Translations under genes and position numbers: made by a program
From: an uncultured Clostridia bacterium
Lineage (GTDB): Bacteria > Bacillota_I > Bacilli_A > RF39 > UBA660
Reading direction: 5' to 3'
DNA length: 64,000 bases
Assembly (NCBI GenBank): GCA_947165135.1
Contig: CAMUZE010000003.1
Location: forward strand, 26,370-90,369
Notes under the pieces: model-generated
The model's database searches: none
What the model saw: the letters and a program-made list of their open reading frames with translations, nothing else
What the model was told of the DNA's origin: nothing
Shown here: piece after piece, positions 19,955-29,695 of the stretch
Layout of the letters: each line of letters starts with the position of its first letter
How positions within the stretch are numbered: the first letter of the stretch is position 1

Positions 19955-20707
19955 TTAAATAAATAAAATCATTAATATATCAGATATTAAATGTGAAAAA
20001 CCATGTGATATCATTGCATATCCAATACCATATTTTCTATATAAATAACCAAAACATAATCCAAGTGCACCATTAAATAAAAAACATCTAAATACTAGTA
20101 GTGGTGTTAATGTAGTCATGGACATTGTACTTGGTATATGACCTACTGCAAATAACAAAGCAGAAATTATATTAGCAATAGCATATACTTTTGTCGGAAC
20201 TTCTTTATTTTTATAAAATAACTTAGATATAATAAATATTATTAATGACATAAAAAACAATCTCATCATTACTTCTTCAATAATTCCACCTACTAATAAA
20301 CCACTTATTACTTTACTAAAAGTAGGGACCGTATTATATAAATTATATACCCAACTATTAAAAGAACCAAATATTAATTTGTCAAATGGAAATAAAATTA
20401 ATGCTCCAATAATAGTGATGGTACATGTTATGATAACTGCTTTTTTATCATATTTAAATTCTTTCCATAAATCTATCTTTTTAGAAAAAATTATTCCAAA
20501 AAATGCAAGTACTACTCCATATAAAATACCATATTGAATCATAGTAGATATTGCTAGTATTTCTTTAGTAACGTTTTGTTCATTTAATTTTTCTATCATT
20601 TCTAAAGTTAGAGTATCATAATAATAATATCCTAAAAAATATCCTCCAATTAATCCTCCAATTAAAATGAACAATAAAAATTTCCAATGTTCTTTAATAT
20701 ATTCCAT
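19955..20707 (-). CDS. CPBP-family intramembrane metalloprotease
   Basis: GIIEEVMMRLFF, FAVGHIPS, FNGALGLCFGYLYRKYGIGYAMISHGFSHLISD motifs. Confidence 0.88.
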   Translation of the reverse strand: MEYIKEHWKFLLFILIGGLIGGYFLGYYYYDTLTLEMIEKLNEQNVTKEILAISTMIQYGILYGVVLAFFGIIFSKKIDLWKEFKYDKKAVIITCTITIIGALILFPFDKLIFGSFNSWVYNLYNTVPTFSKVISGLLVGGIIEEVMMRLFFMSLIIFIISKLFYKNKEVPTKVYAIANIISALLFAVGHIPSTMSMTTLTPLLVFRCFLFNGALGLCFGYLYRKYGIGYAMISHGFSHLISDILMILFI

Positions 20708-20710
20708 ATA

Positions 20711-21094
20711 TTACCTCACAATATTTCCATTCTTATATATACCATAATATAAATCATAAGCAAAATCATTTTCAGGTATTTCACCAAAATAAATATTAAA
20801 TTCTTTAATGTTTAACGTTTTAGATATTTCGTCTAAATAATTTAATGATTCATTTATTAATTTATCATCATATATAAAATTATCTTTATAAAATACCAAA
20901 TCACCATTTAAATAAAAGCCTCTAGTAATTTCATTAAAAGTATCTTTATTTATGCCTTTAGATGTGCAATATTCATAATGTGACATTAAACTATTATCTG
21001 GTAAAAATTCTAAAAATCCATTTAATATTATAAATGCTTTTCTTTGTTTATGAAAATCCCTACTCTTTTCATCTGTATTATATCTATAATCCAT
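20711..21094 (-). CDS. hypothetical protein
   Basis: ORF preceded by AAGGAGAA. Confidence 0.6.
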   Translation of the reverse strand: MDYRYNTDEKSRDFHKQRKAFIILNGFLEFLPDNSLMSHYEYCTSKGINKDTFNEITRGFYLNGDLVFYKDNFIYDDKLINESLNYLDEISKTLNIKEFNIYFGEIPENDFAYDLYYGIYKNGNIVR

Positions 21095-21105
21095 TTATGT
21101 TCTCC

Positions 21106-21624
21106 TTAATTTAATCTATTTAATAATTTTTTAATTTGAGGCTTATGTAATGTTGCTAAAGTTTAAAGACAATATCCTCTATAATATTTAATTCCACCTT
21201 CACTATATTCATTAGTTTCATAGTATCCATCAGTAATATGAAATTCTTCTTTAATATTTAAATAATTTTTACATTCATTTACACATCCTATTATTTCTTC
21301 TTTTGTTACTGTATTCCTCATAACAGTAAATTGAAAATTATCACCCCAAACAAATGGATCAATAAAATTACCATCCCAATTTTGAATAATAGAATTCCAA
21401 GGCCTAACAAATCTTTTATCATTTATTACAATTTGTATTTTAGTTTTTTGCTGTTTTTCAAGTAATTTACTGATATATATGCTTAACTATATTATTTTGT
21501 AATATTGTTCTTTTTTTTATGACATTAATTTACTATCAAATACATCAAAAGAAACGACATAATATTGTGCCTTAGGATTTTTTTGTGCAGATAAATATAA
21601 ATCTAAATATTCTTCATAAGCCAT
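21106..21624 (-). pseudogene. decayed hypothetical ORF with three in-frame stops
   Basis: Single 173-codon frame MAYEEYLDLYLSAQKNPKAQYYVVSFDVFDSKLMS*KKEQYYKII*LSIYISKLLEKQQKTKIQIVINDKRFVRPWNSI...YYRGYCL*TLATLHKPQIKKLLNRLN*. Confidence 0.7.
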
Positions 21625-21650
21625 AATTAACCTCATTTTCAAATAATTCG

Positions 21651-22640
21651 CTATAATTTATTATCTACTTTTAATTTTCTAATATATTCTCTTTGTGTTT
21701 CAAGATACTTTTCTTTATTTTTTAATAATTTTCTTATCTCTTTTAAAAATTCTTCATATTGGCTATCTTTAAAATAAAATTTAGCATATCCTTTTTCTCC
21801 AAATTTATTAACAAGTACATCATATGCTCTTAAAAATAACTCTTCATCAGTCGCATTTGGATTTAGTTTTTTACCATATGTATAAGTTCTTCTTAAACAA
21901 TCTTCTACTTTATTATTTCTATCTGCAGATGAAACTATTCTTCCATATATACTCCTTGGATCATCTTTCGCTGAAGCTCTATGATCTTCAATAGCTTCTT
22001 TAATTATTACTAATTCTTTATCACTAAAGAACATAGATAAATTTTTATCTTTTGACATAATATCAGCAGAAATAATTTCGTGAGTTTTAGAATCTATATG
22101 ATGTCCTATGTCATGATAAGCAGCTATAACGTATACCATATTTAAATTTACATCCAAATTATTTTCCTCAACTAATTCAAAACTTCTTTTTATAACATCT
22201 TTGATATGCTCTATTCCGTGACCAGATTCATTTTTAGAATATTCTGGAAAAACATTATTTTCAATATACTTTTTTAATTCAGAATTTATATTCATCATAC
22301 TTTTTTCAATAATAAATTCTTTTGTATTAATCATTTTCTCCTCCTCTTTTGTTAATGGCTCAACTCTATGTGTTTGTCCAAATTCATTTTGTTTATCTTT
22401 ATCTAACTCCACATAAAAATCATCTATTTCTCTTGCGAATAGCATTTTATTAAAAATATTCAAATATATAACCAAATTAGTAGCTTTACTAACATCATTA
22501 CTACCTGTGTATTCAATATTACTGTCTAAATCTTTACCTTTATTATTTAAAGAAATAATTCTATATATATTTTTATCAATTAATCTTTTTCCTTTAAAAT
22601 GCTTATATAGAGAACCTATTTTAATTATATCATCAATCAT
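21651..22640 (-). CDS. DUF1653-like N-terminus + HD-domain phosphohydrolase
   Basis: YKHFKGKRLIDKNIYRIISL...MLFAREIDDFYVEL; HGIEHIKDV...AAYHDIGHHID...IEDHRAS; start at MIDDIIK with AAAGGAAGACA RBS. Confidence 0.75.
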   Translation of the reverse strand: MIDDIIKIGSLYKHFKGKRLIDKNIYRIISLNNKGKDLDSNIEYTGSNDVSKATNLVIYLNIFNKMLFAREIDDFYVELDKDKQNEFGQTHRVEPLTKEEEKMINTKEFIIEKSMMNINSELKKYIENNVFPEYSKNESGHGIEHIKDVIKRSFELVEENNLDVNLNMVYVIAAYHDIGHHIDSKTHEIISADIMSKDKNLSMFFSDKELVIIKEAIEDHRASAKDDPRSIYGRIVSSADRNNKVEDCLRRTYTYGKKLNPNATDEELFLRAYDVLVNKFGEKGYAKFYFKDSQYEEFLKEIRKLLKNKEKYLETQREYIRKLKVDNKL

Positions 22641-23109
22641 TGTCTTCCTTTCTTGTATATGCTCCATCAGTTTTACAATCATATGTTTTAATGGTTTTAT
22701 CTTCTAAAAATGCACCCTCATAATTAATAAATGGTTTAGGTAAATTATTAATATCAGCCCAAATTAATTCATCACATTTATCAGTTTCTATTATTTTAGG
22801 AGTGCCTTTATATTCTTTAATTTCAAAATAATAATCAATGTATGGTTCTAATAATGTACCATTTATTTCAAAAAAATTTCTTCTAAGTACAACATAACTA
22901 TTTATTATTTTTTTAATATCGATTTTTATTCCTAATTCTTCTTTCGCCTCTCTTATTAAAGCATCATATTGGTTCTCTCCTTCATCAATATGACCAGCAG
23001 GTAAAGCATAATATCCTGACCATAATTTAGTTCCTTTTCTTTTTTGTAATAATATTTTATTATTTTTATATATTATCATATGTACTGCACTTTTAAAAAT
23101 AGCTTTCAT
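22633..23109 (-). CDS. NUDIX hydrolase
   Basis: GHIDEGENQYDALIREAKEELGI. Confidence 0.9.
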   Translation of the reverse strand: MKAIFKSAVHMIIYKNNKILLQKRKGTKLWSGYYALPAGHIDEGENQYDALIREAKEELGIKIDIKKIINSYVVLRRNFFEINGTLLEPYIDYYFEIKEYKGTPKIIETDKCDELIWADINNLPKPFINYEGAFLEDKTIKTYDCKTDGAYTRKEDND

Positions 23110-23127
23110 ATATTACTTCCTTTCTAA

Positions 23128-23553
23128 TTAATTCAAATTTTTACTTTTATATCGTATTTTTAACTCTCTTACTTGACCATCAACCTTTTTTGAATCTATA
23201 TGTATATCTATAATTTCATAATCTTTTAAGTTGTTAATTGTGTCTTCTGTCATTTTGCTTCCCACTTCAAAATACATATTTCTAATAAATGATTTTTGTG
23301 CGTCTGTAAGTAATTTCCAATTTGCTTGTATTGAATAGCCATGATCAAAAAATGTACTATATCCCATCCTACACCATCCCATACATATCAATATTTCATC
23401 ATAAACTGATGATTTAGTTTTTGATTTACAATATTCTTCAATCAATTTCTTTGATAAATCATCATGCCCATATCTATCACAGGTGAAAAAATTACCATCC
23501 GGTGCTAACCAACCAATATATTTATTAAAATCATTTTCTGCTTCTTCATTCAT
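23128..23553 (-). CDS. hypothetical protein (WLAPDGNFF-type)
   Basis: ORF; GWLAPDGNFFTCDRYGHDDLSKKLIEEY resembles a phage/plasmid-associated small-protein motif. Confidence 0.65.
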   Translation of the reverse strand: MNEEAENDFNKYIGWLAPDGNFFTCDRYGHDDLSKKLIEEYCKSKTKSSVYDEILICMGWCRMGYSTFFDHGYSIQANWKLLTDAQKSFIRNMYFEVGSKMTEDTINNLKDYEIIDIHIDSKKVDGQVRELKIRYKSKNLN

Positions 23554-23556
23554 ATA

Positions 23557-24753
23557 TTATTTCCTTTCTAAAAGACAAATAGACTCAATATGTTTAGTTT
23601 TATTAAACATATTTATACATTCTAATTTCTTTAATGAGAAATTACTTAATAAATTAATATCCCTTTTTAATGTTTTAGGATTGCATGATACATAAATAAT
23701 TTTTTTAGTATTCAAATTATTTAACAAATTAATCACTTTATTAGATAGACCACTTCTAGGTGGGTCTATTATAACTACATCATAATTATCTTTTTTTAAT
23801 AAACTAGCATCCCCACATATAAAATGAATATTATTTATATGATTTAATGATTTATTAATATTAGCATTAAATATTGATTCTTTATTTATTTCAATGCCAG
23901 TTATTTCTTTAAAATTATCCTTTAAATATATTCCAATTGTTCCAGTACCACAATATAAATCTAAAAGTTTATTTCCAGTACCTGCATATTCTTTAACTTT
24001 ATCATATAAAAGAATCATATTTTCATAATTAATTTGAAAAAATGCATTAGGATATATACTATATTTAATACCATTTATTTCTTCAATTATATAAGCATTT
24101 CCATATATTAATTTATCATTTAAATATAATGAACTAATTTTATATTTTTTAATTAAATTATTATAATCAATTTTAGATATATTTCCATTAATTATAATCA
24201 TTGTTTCATTACTAGTAACTCTTATTATTATTTCATCTATTTTATTTAAATTTGAACCTTTAAAATAGTTATAAATTGAATTTATTCTATCATCTAAAAG
24301 TAAACAATCAGAAAACTCAACTATATTATTAGATTTTTCATCATAATAACCTATTTTATTATCTTTTACATGAAAAGTTGCTTTATTTCTATAATTATAT
24401 TCATTATTAGTTAATACTTCTTTAATATTTGAATTAAATAATTTATTTATTTCATTTAATTTTAATTCTTTTTCATTATGAAAAGTTGTGTGCAAAAAAC
24501 TACATCCGCCACATTTATTATAGCAAGGACATTTAATTTCACATCTTAATTTGCTAGGTTTAATAATATTAATTATTTTAGCATTAGCAAATCTTTTGTT
24601 AATACTAGTTATTTCTATCTCAATTTCTTCATTTTTTAATGCATATGAAACAAATACTACAAAATTATTTATTCTTGTAATTCCATTTCCATTTGAATCA
24701 TTATCATCAATAATTACTGTATATTTGTTTCCAATTTTCATAATATACCCCAA
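23557..24753 (-). CDS. 23S rRNA (uracil-5-)-methyltransferase, RlmD/TrmA family
   Basis: CPCYNKCGGCSFLH Fe-S Cys motif; LLDLYCGTGTIGIYL; DPPRSGLSNKVI; YVSCNPKTLKRDI. Confidence 0.93.
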   Translation of the reverse strand: MGYIMKIGNKYTVIIDDNDSNGNGITRINNFVVFVSYALKNEEIEIEITSINKRFANAKIINIIKPSKLRCEIKCPCYNKCGGCSFLHTTFHNEKELKLNEINKLFNSNIKEVLTNNEYNYRNKATFHVKDNKIGYYDEKSNNIVEFSDCLLLDDRINSIYNYFKGSNLNKIDEIIIRVTSNETMIIINGNISKIDYNNLIKKYKISSLYLNDKLIYGNAYIIEEINGIKYSIYPNAFFQINYENMILLYDKVKEYAGTGNKLLDLYCGTGTIGIYLKDNFKEITGIEINKESIFNANINKSLNHINNIHFICGDASLLKKDNYDVVIIDPPRSGLSNKVINLLNNLNTKKIIYVSCNPKTLKRDINLLSNFSLKKLECINMFNKTKHIESICLLERK

Positions 24754-24789
24754 AATAATTATACAATAAAAAACTAGTTTTCACTAGTT

Positions 24790-26394
24790 TTAATTTGAAC
24801 CTTCCCAAGTAATACATCCATTAGTAACATTGCTTGTATTATCTTTAACGCATGTTACACCAGATGCCCATTCCCAACCAGGAGTATATGTAGTAAATTC
24901 ACTTGATGATGATTTTCCTTGAATGGTTACGGATGTTAATTGATTATTTGAAAAAGAATTCATTATAATTATAACATTACTTGGTATTGTTACGGATGTT
25001 AATTGATTATTTTGAAATGCACTATTTAATATTGAGATTACATTATTTGATATTGTTATGGTTTTTAATTTATTATTAGAAAAGGCATTATCTCTTATAT
25101 ATTTAACAGTATTTGGCAATATAACAGAAGTTAATTGATTATCAGAAAAGGCATATCTTTCTATGGATGTAATACCACTTGGTATTGTTATGGACGTTAA
25201 TTGATTATTTCGAAATGAATGTTCACCTATTGAAGTGACACTACCTGGTATTGTTACGGATAATAATTGATTATTATAAAAGGCATGTTTTCCGATTGTT
25301 GTAACACTATTTGGAATCACAGGATTTTTATTTACTCCACCATAACTTACTATAGTTGTATTATCAATTCCACTAGATGTTCTTTTATATATAAACGATT
25401 GATTATCAGGCAATTGATTGTTATTAAACGCTGATGCACCTATTGATGTAACACTATTTGGTATTGTAATGGAAGTTAATTTGTTAGCATAAAATGCACT
25501 TGCTCCTATTGAAATGACACTATCTGGTATTGTTAATGATGTTAACAGATTACTCTCAAATGCATGATCTCTTATATATTTAACACTATTTGGTATTGTG
25601 ACTGATGTTAATTTGTTACTTGCAAATGCAGAAATTCCTATTGATGTGACACTATTTGATAATGTTACAGATGATAATTGATTAATTGAAAAAGCTCGTT
25701 CCCCTATTGATGTGACACTATTTGGAATTATTACTGATGTTAATTGATTGCTCGGAAATGCATAACTTTCTATTGTTATAATACTATTTGGAATTATTAC
25801 TGATGTTAATTGATTACTTTCAAAAGCTCTGTAACCTATTGATGTAACTGGTTTCCCTTCAATTGTTGATGGTATAATTACATCTCTAGTGCAACTATTA
25901 TAATCAGTAATTTTAACTTCATCATTTGATATTGTATAAGTAAAACATGATACATCAGTTGGTTCGGCAGAAGTGTCAGTAAGTGATATTACAAGTATAT
26001 TATTAGTATCTAATTCACTTATTGTTTCTACATCTTCTACTTTTGCATTATCAATTGTTCCTTCTTTATTATATTGGTAAGTACCATTTGTTACTTGTAT
26101 TTTTGTAATTACTCCATTACTGTCAGTCACTATTTTATATTTTAAATTTTTTCCACCAGTTATCTTTAACGCTTTAGGACTCCCTGTTATATTAGAATAT
26201 GTTTGAGAAGTACCACCATCAAATAAATACTGCTGTCTAGTAGTTCCTATTAAATTATTTACTTCATTTACAAATGAATTTCTTCTTGCATCATTATACA
26301 TTTTTAATACATTTGGAAGTGCTATTATAACTAGTATTGCTAAAATTGCTATTACTGCTAGTAATTCTACTAATGTAAAGCCAAGTTTTTTCAT
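24790..26394 (-). CDS. type IV pilin-like N-terminus fused to BspA-type leucine-rich repeats
   Basis: MKKLGFTLVELLAVIAILAILVIIALP prepilin motif; many copies of NQLTSVTIPNSVTSIGxxAFxx. Confidence 0.9.
   Translation of the reverse strand: MKKLGFTLVELLAVIAILAILVIIALPNVLKMYNDARRNSFVNEVNNLIGTTRQQYLFDGGTSQTYSNITGSPKALKITGGKNLKYKIVTDSNGVITKIQVTNGTYQYNKEGTIDNAKVEDVETISELDTNNILVISLTDTSAEPTDVSCFTYTISNDEVKITDYNSCTRDVIIPSTIEGKPVTSIGYRAFESNQLTSVIIPNSIITIESYAFPSNQLTSVIIPNSVTSIGERAFSINQLSSVTLSNSVTSIGISAFASNKLTSVTIPNSVKYIRDHAFESNLLTSLTIPDSVISIGASAFYANKLTSITIPNSVTSIGASAFNNNQLPDNQSFIYKRTSSGIDNTTIVSYGGVNKNPVIPNSVTTIGKHAFYNNQLLSVTIPGSVTSIGEHSFRNNQLTSITIPSGITSIERYAFSDNQLTSVILPNTVKYIRDNAFSNNKLKTITISNNVISILNSAFQNNQLTSVTIPSNVIIIMNSFSNNQLTSVTIQGKSSSSEFTTYTPGWEWASGVTCVKDNTSNVTNGCITWEGSN
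24900..25860. repeat. ~69-bp coding tandem repeats (23-aa LRR_5 units)
   Basis: Recurrent GATGTTAATTGATTATT...AATGC units. Confidence 0.85.
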
Positions 26395-26461
26395 CTAATA
26401 TCACCTATAATAATTATAAATAAATCTAAAAAATATATCAATAAAAAATAGATATTTCTAT

Positions 26462-27622
26462 CTATTCTTTTTTTAAATCATTAAATATTGACTCACCAAT
26501 TCCAATTGTATTTTCAATTCCAAAGTTATCTAGTATAGTAGCACCTACATCTGCAAATGTTCTTCTATCTGGAAGATGTTTACCTTTTTTAAATAATGGA
26601 TTATATATTAATATTGGTACCATCTCACGTGTATGATCTGTTCCTTTAAATGTAGGATCATTACCGTGATCAGCTGTTATAATTAATAAGTCATCATTTT
26701 TAAGGTTTTTAAGTAATATTGGTAAATAATAATTAAATTCTTCAAGTGCTTTTAAGTATCCTACTCTATCTCTTCTATGACCATATAACATATCAAAATC
26801 ATTTAAGTTAGCAAATAATAATCCTTTAAATTCACCTTTTGCAAAATCAATTAATTTCATCATACCATCTATATTATCTTTAGTTTTAATTTTAACAGCA
26901 ATACTCTTATTATTAAATATATCTGATATTTTACCAATAGCAATGGTTTCAACACCATTTCTATCAAGTAAATCAAGTACATTAAGTGGTGGATCTAATG
27001 CATAATCATGTCTTTTTGGAGTTCTTGTAAAAGAACCAGGTCTTCCTATAAATGGTCTTGCAATAATTCTTGCAATCTTATATTCATCACCTTTAGTAAG
27101 TTCTCTTACAGTTTCACATATTTTATATAATTCTTCTACTGGAATAACATCTTCATGTGCTGCGATTTGTAAAACTGAATCAGCTGATGTATATATAATA
27201 AGAGCTCCAGTTTTCATATGCATTTCACCAAGATCTTCAATTATTTGTGTTCCACTTGCAGGTATATTTCCAATTACTTCTCTTCCAGTTGCTTGTTGTA
27301 TTTTAGATATTAATTCAAGTGGAAAACCATTTGGATAAGTTTTATATGGAGTCTTTTGAACTGCACCCATCATCTCATAATGACCATTTAAAGTATCTTT
27401 TGCTAAATTAATAGGTTTAGCTCTCATATATAGGCCTCTTGTATTTTCTACATGTTTTCCAACTAATTCTGTCATTCCTAATCTTTCTAATACATCTAAA
27501 TTATATGCATCTCCAATAGTATGTAAAAATGTATTAGAACCAACATCATCATATTTTTCTGCATCTGGTGCTTCTCCAATCCCTACACTATCAAGAACAA
27601 CTAAAAATACTCTTTTAAACAT
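26462..27622 (-). CDS. deoB: phosphopentomutase
   Basis: VFLVVLDSVGIGEAPDAEKYDDVGSNT...HRRDRVGY...ITADHGNDPTFKGTDHTREMVPIL. Confidence 0.96.
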   Translation of the reverse strand: MFKRVFLVVLDSVGIGEAPDAEKYDDVGSNTFLHTIGDAYNLDVLERLGMTELVGKHVENTRGLYMRAKPINLAKDTLNGHYEMMGAVQKTPYKTYPNGFPLELISKIQQATGREVIGNIPASGTQIIEDLGEMHMKTGALIIYTSADSVLQIAAHEDVIPVEELYKICETVRELTKGDEYKIARIIARPFIGRPGSFTRTPKRHDYALDPPLNVLDLLDRNGVETIAIGKISDIFNNKSIAVKIKTKDNIDGMMKLIDFAKGEFKGLLFANLNDFDMLYGHRRDRVGYLKALEEFNYYLPILLKNLKNDDLLIITADHGNDPTFKGTDHTREMVPILIYNPLFKKGKHLPDRRTFADVGATILDNFGIENTIGIGESIFNDLKKE

Positions 27623-28526
27623 TTAAATCACTCTCCTTAGTACTTCTATTAAAATACTCATTATAACTATCTTTAACAAATTTATTAGCAAGATGTGTAT
27701 ATACTTCAGTAGTAATTACATTTTCATGTCCAAGTAATTCTTGAACACTTCTTATATCTGCTCCACATTCAATCATATGAGTTGCAAAACTATGTCGCAG
27801 GGTATGTGGTGTAATATCTTTATTAATTTTTTTGCTTTTAGCAATCTTACCAATTATTTTATATAATCCTTGTCTTGTCATTTTTGACCCATGATTATTT
27901 AAAAATAAAGTATCACATACTCTTTTTCCTTCTACAAATAACATTGGTCTATATATATTAATATACATATCAAGATAGTTAACTGCTATTTTAGATAATG
28001 GAACGATTCTTTCCTTGCTTCCTTTTCCAAATACATTTACTACCATATTAACAAGATCAATATTACTTACATCTAAATTTATAAGTTCACTAGCACGTAT
28101 TCCACTACAATACATAAGTTCAAGTATTGCTTTATTTCTATAATCAAATGGTGTTTCTAAATCTATATCTAATAATTTATCAACTTCTTCAATTGATAAA
28201 TATTTTGGAAGAACTTTTTTTCTTTTTAAACATTCAATATCTTCACTAACATTTATAAATCCTTTAAATGAGAACAAATATTTATAAAATCCTTTTATAC
28301 TAGATATAATTCTATTAACTGAGTTTTCATTATATTTTGGTAATATCTCTGTAATATATTTTTCTATATCTTTTTTATCAATATTAATTATATTTTTATT
28401 TACATAATCCAAAAAACATCTTATATCTCTTATATAAGATTCAACTGTGTTTTCTGAATAGTTTTTATCAATATTAAGATATCTACTATAATCATTTACA
28501 TATTCTTTATTATCAATATCTATCAT
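27615..28526 (-). CDS. xerD: tyrosine recombinase XerD-like
   Basis: CSGIRASELINL, HTLRHSFATHMIECGADIRSVQELLGHENVITTEVYTHL; adjacent to deoB as in Bacillus. Confidence 0.85.
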   Translation of the reverse strand: MIDIDNKEYVNDYSRYLNIDKNYSENTVESYIRDIRCFLDYVNKNIINIDKKDIEKYITEILPKYNENSVNRIISSIKGFYKYLFSFKGFINVSEDIECLKRKKVLPKYLSIEEVDKLLDIDLETPFDYRNKAILELMYCSGIRASELINLDVSNIDLVNMVVNVFGKGSKERIVPLSKIAVNYLDMYINIYRPMLFVEGKRVCDTLFLNNHGSKMTRQGLYKIIGKIAKSKKINKDITPHTLRHSFATHMIECGADIRSVQELLGHENVITTEVYTHLANKFVKDSYNEYFNRSTKESDLNV

Positions 28527-28564
28527 ATTATCACAATATAATTATATAATAATTAATATATATT

Positions 28565-29599
28565 TTAAATGTTATCTGTATCTTCTTTACACATTCTAGC
28601 CTTTTTATTGTCAATTATGTTAAATATTATTCCACCAAGTATCATTGGAAAATAGTAAGAAATAAATCTCCATAGTATTAAACTTGTAAGAACAACATTT
28701 TCTGGAACAAATAATATATAATAATTTACATATGCATATTCTATACCTACACTACCACCAGGTATCGGTACGAATGTTGAAGCTACATATATTAACATAG
28801 TTAAAACTATTGTATAAAACATATTAATATTAACACTACTATCTATAGCAAGTATCATAAAATATGGAACTAATGCATAAAATATAAAATTTATTATGTT
28901 TAATATAACACATTTAAATATTAATTTTTTATTATTAACTATATCTTTAAAACCATTTGAATATTCATTACATTTGTTATACCAACTATCTATAGTTTTT
29001 TCTTTGTTTTTTACTATTTTAATTTTATTTAAAAAAGTAATAATTCCTGATCCTATTCTTTGTGCCGCATTTATTTTCACTGAAACAAATATTGCAATTA
29101 AAAGACCAATTGAATTAAATATAAGTCCAAATATTGTTAATCCCCATAAAAAATCACTTGGATTAATATTTAATATATATTTAAATAACATTGATATCAA
29201 AACTAATATTATTAACGATATTTCATGTATTATAAACATCTCTGTAACAACTAACACTCCATCAGTTACTTTAACATTATCTCTTGATAATTGATATACT
29301 TGTAATGGTTGTCCACCTAATGAAAAAGGTGTAATCCCATTAAAAAATTTTGACATTATATTTAATAACAAAGATTGCTTCAATGTATAATTTTTATTAT
29401 GTTTATTTATTAGTAACTTTAAAACAATTGCTTCTGCTAAAAAATATAAAAACCACACTAATAGTGCTAATAATAAAAATAATAAATTTGATGAGAATAA
29501 TAAATTAACTGACTCAAAAAAATTATCTTTTAAAATGTAATATAGCAAGAATGCAGTTAATAAAAACATAAATGTACTTCTAAAAACTATTTTTTTCAT
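28565..29599 (-). CDS. flippase-like / lysylphosphatidylglycerol synthase TM-region (UPF0104) protein
   Basis: NGITPFSLGGQPLQVYQLSRD; VPIPGGSVGIEYAY. Confidence 0.85.
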   Translation of the reverse strand: MKKIVFRSTFMFLLTAFLLYYILKDNFFESVNLLFSSNLLFLLLALLVWFLYFLAEAIVLKLLINKHNKNYTLKQSLLLNIMSKFFNGITPFSLGGQPLQVYQLSRDNVKVTDGVLVVTEMFIIHEISLIILVLISMLFKYILNINPSDFLWGLTIFGLIFNSIGLLIAIFVSVKINAAQRIGSGIITFLNKIKIVKNKEKTIDSWYNKCNEYSNGFKDIVNNKKLIFKCVILNIINFIFYALVPYFMILAIDSSVNINMFYTIVLTMLIYVASTFVPIPGGSVGIEYAYVNYYILFVPENVVLTSLILWRFISYYFPMILGGIIFNIIDNKKARMCKEDTDNI

Positions 29600-29695
29600 A
29601 TTTATCTTCCTTGTATGCTACTTAATTATATCACATAAATTAAATATATAGTATTTTATTTAAAAATTTGATACAATAGATTATGGTGTTTAAAA

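Noticed and set aside
21106-21624. Alternative genetic code or stop-codon recoding
   Set aside because: All other genes terminate normally on the same stops; decay is simpler
24900-25860. Regular ~69-bp repeats that might look like a CRISPR array
   Set aside because: Repeats are in frame and encode leucine-rich-repeat units with no variable spacers
27615-28526. Tyrosine recombinase as a mobile-element integrase
   Set aside because: Adjacent to deoB as in Bacillus xerD; no attachment sites or phage genes nearby
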